Below, piece after piece: positions 6,534-6,957 of a stretch of 6,957 nt of DNA. The DNA is from Candidatus Poribacteria bacterium (lineage in GTDB: Bacteria; Poribacteria; WGA-4E; PCPOR2b): contig JAPUIP010000338.1 of NCBI GenBank assembly GCA_027296925.1, forward strand, positions 1 through 6,957, in the 5' to 3' direction. The first letter of the stretch is position 1. Each line of letters starts with the position of its first letter. The notes beneath the pieces were generated by a model that was not told the DNA's origin, did not search any database, and saw only the letters and a list, made by a program, of their open reading frames with translations. A program made the translations under genes and the position numbers.

Positions 6534-6562
6534 CTGACTTCCGGCTGCTAATGGAGTATAAT
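6534..6562 (+). promoter_or_regulatory. Candidate sigma70-type promoter
   Basis: CTGACT (6534-6539, four of six consensus bases) is followed by a 17-base spacer and a perfect TATAAT (6557-6562). Transcription would start near 6569 and immediately meet a terminator-like hairpin. The same A/T core gives TATACT on the minus strand, so the site may face both ways. No clear gene follows. Confidence 0.35.
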
Positions 6563-6579
6563 CGGCAGTATGAAAGGGC

Positions 6580-6612
6580 GGGGAGGGTTCATAGTATTTG
6601 GCTCCCCTTTTT
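6580..6612 (+). terminator. Candidate intrinsic terminator
   Basis: GGGGAG (6580-6585) pairs with CTCCCC (6602-6607), directly followed by TTTTT (6608-6612). The stem is only six pairs with a 16-base loop, so it is weak. Its position just after a promoter-like site would yield a transcript of roughly 40 bases. Confidence 0.3.
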
Positions 6613-6752
6613 CTGTGGTTTTGGCGCTTGACTCCCGACGGTGCCTATTTTGGCAGAAAGGCGGTTGGATGTCAAGGAGAAATCGCCGTGTAATCAAGGG
6701 CGTTTCATCTTCCGCCAATTGCTCGAGTTTCTGTTCACCAAGCGTTAAAGTG

Positions 6753-6781
6753 TTGACCGGTGGGATGGGGTGTGCTATACT
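6753..6781 (+). promoter_or_regulatory. Sigma70-type promoter with extended -10, pointing off the right edge
   Basis: TTGACC (6753-6758), a 17-base spacer and TATACT (6776-6781) preceded by TGC, which gives an extended -10. Transcription would start near 6788. No gene is identifiable between this point and the window end, so the promoter probably serves a gene beyond the edge or a small RNA containing the terminal palindrome. Confidence 0.5.
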
Positions 6782-6884
6782 GTACCGCGAAATGTCATGC
6801 TTCCTGGAAATATGAAAAAGGGTTGTGCCACCGATTCCAACTGCTCTTGGGGATTCTCGGACGAGAGCACCTCGGTGAAAAACT

Positions 6885-6957
6885 GCACCAAGCTATCCAC
6901 CTTTACCCGGTCACGTAGGCTGCCTACGTGACCGGGTAAAGGTGGATAGCTTGGTGC
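6885..6957. repeat. Perfect palindrome, two 36-bp arms around one base, at the window end
   Basis: Bases 6885-6920 are the exact reverse complement of 6922-6957 with only T6921 between them. The centre reads CACGTAGGC-T-GCCTACGTG. The right arm ends exactly at the last base of the window. A short natural palindrome at the centre may have been lengthened by a fold-back error in amplification or assembly at a contig end. A true long palindrome or a hairpin end is the alternative. Confidence 0.9.

Larger units (their letters stand above)
6491..6884. other. Non-coding stretch upstream of the aminotransferase
   Basis: About 390 bases without a convincing gene on either strand. An 81-codon plus-strand frame at 6570-6815 has odd composition (many Ser, Arg, Cys) and no ribosome site. 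A 39-codon frame at 6812-6931 (MKKGCATDSNCSWGF...) follows a good promoter but runs into the terminal palindrome and has only a weak GGA before its ATG. The useful contents are the two promoter-like sites and one terminator-like hairpin listed separately. A minus-strand TATACT at 6560-6555 could be the -10 of the aminotransferase, but no -35 is seen at the right distance. Confidence 0.6.

Noticed and set aside
5159..6631. A 490-codon plus-strand open frame opposite the aminotransferase
   Set aside because: The minus strand carries unmistakable aminotransferase motifs in the same region. The plus-strand translation has no recognisable motif, and long antisense frames are common opposite GC-rich genes.
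6570..6815. 81-codon plus-strand frame that would be leaderless from the TATAAT at 6557
   Set aside because: Composition is unlike a protein, there is no ribosome site, and the terminator-like hairpin and a second promoter both lie inside it.
1..6957. Genome-wide TAG reassignment
   Set aside because: The gene ending at 1062 uses TAG as its only plausible stop, and other genes end in TAA or TGA, so a single interrupted gene is the simpler reading.

Overview
The window looks like a chromosomal contig from an uncultured bacterium. G+C is moderate, genes are loosely spaced, and intergenic regions are rich in palindromic repeats. The gene set is typical of Candidatus Poribacteria/Latescibacteria-type genomes: a sugar phosphate isomerase/epimerase-like TIM barrel, a soluble NHL-repeat propeller, a class III aminotransferase and a decayed phytanoyl-CoA-dioxygenase-like relic. 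That placement is an inference from gene families, not from a marker gene. No rRNA, tRNA, CRISPR array or phage gene was recognised.

Layout. 1-1062 (+): C-terminal part of a large protein of unrecognised family, cut by the left edge. 1076-1383 (+): broken relic whose last part resembles the C-terminus of a phytanoyl-CoA dioxygenase. 1430-2314 (-): sugar phosphate isomerase/epimerase-like TIM barrel with a textbook sigma70 promoter and Shine-Dalgarno site. 2315-2558: divergent intergenic region carrying that promoter and a G/C-run palindromic repeat. 2559-4748 (+): 729-aa protein with 12 NHL units and no signal peptide. 4749-5146: about 400 bp without genes, packed with inverted repeats, most of it inside a pair of perfect 14-bp inverted ends (MITE-like). 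5147-6490 (-): class III aminotransferase whose frame is intact except for one in-frame TAG before the catalytic Asp and Lys. 6491-6957: no convincing gene; two good plus-strand promoter-like sites and a perfect 36-bp-arm palindrome that ends exactly at the last base.

The genes do not form an operon: strands alternate (+, -, +, -) and each gene has its own flanks. Nothing ties them to one pathway. I did not find a clear new multi-gene system. The points most worth a second look are the amber-interrupted aminotransferase, the nested palindromic/MITE-like island behind the NHL gene, the terminal palindrome (possibly a contig-end artefact), and the 12-unit cytoplasmic-looking propeller.
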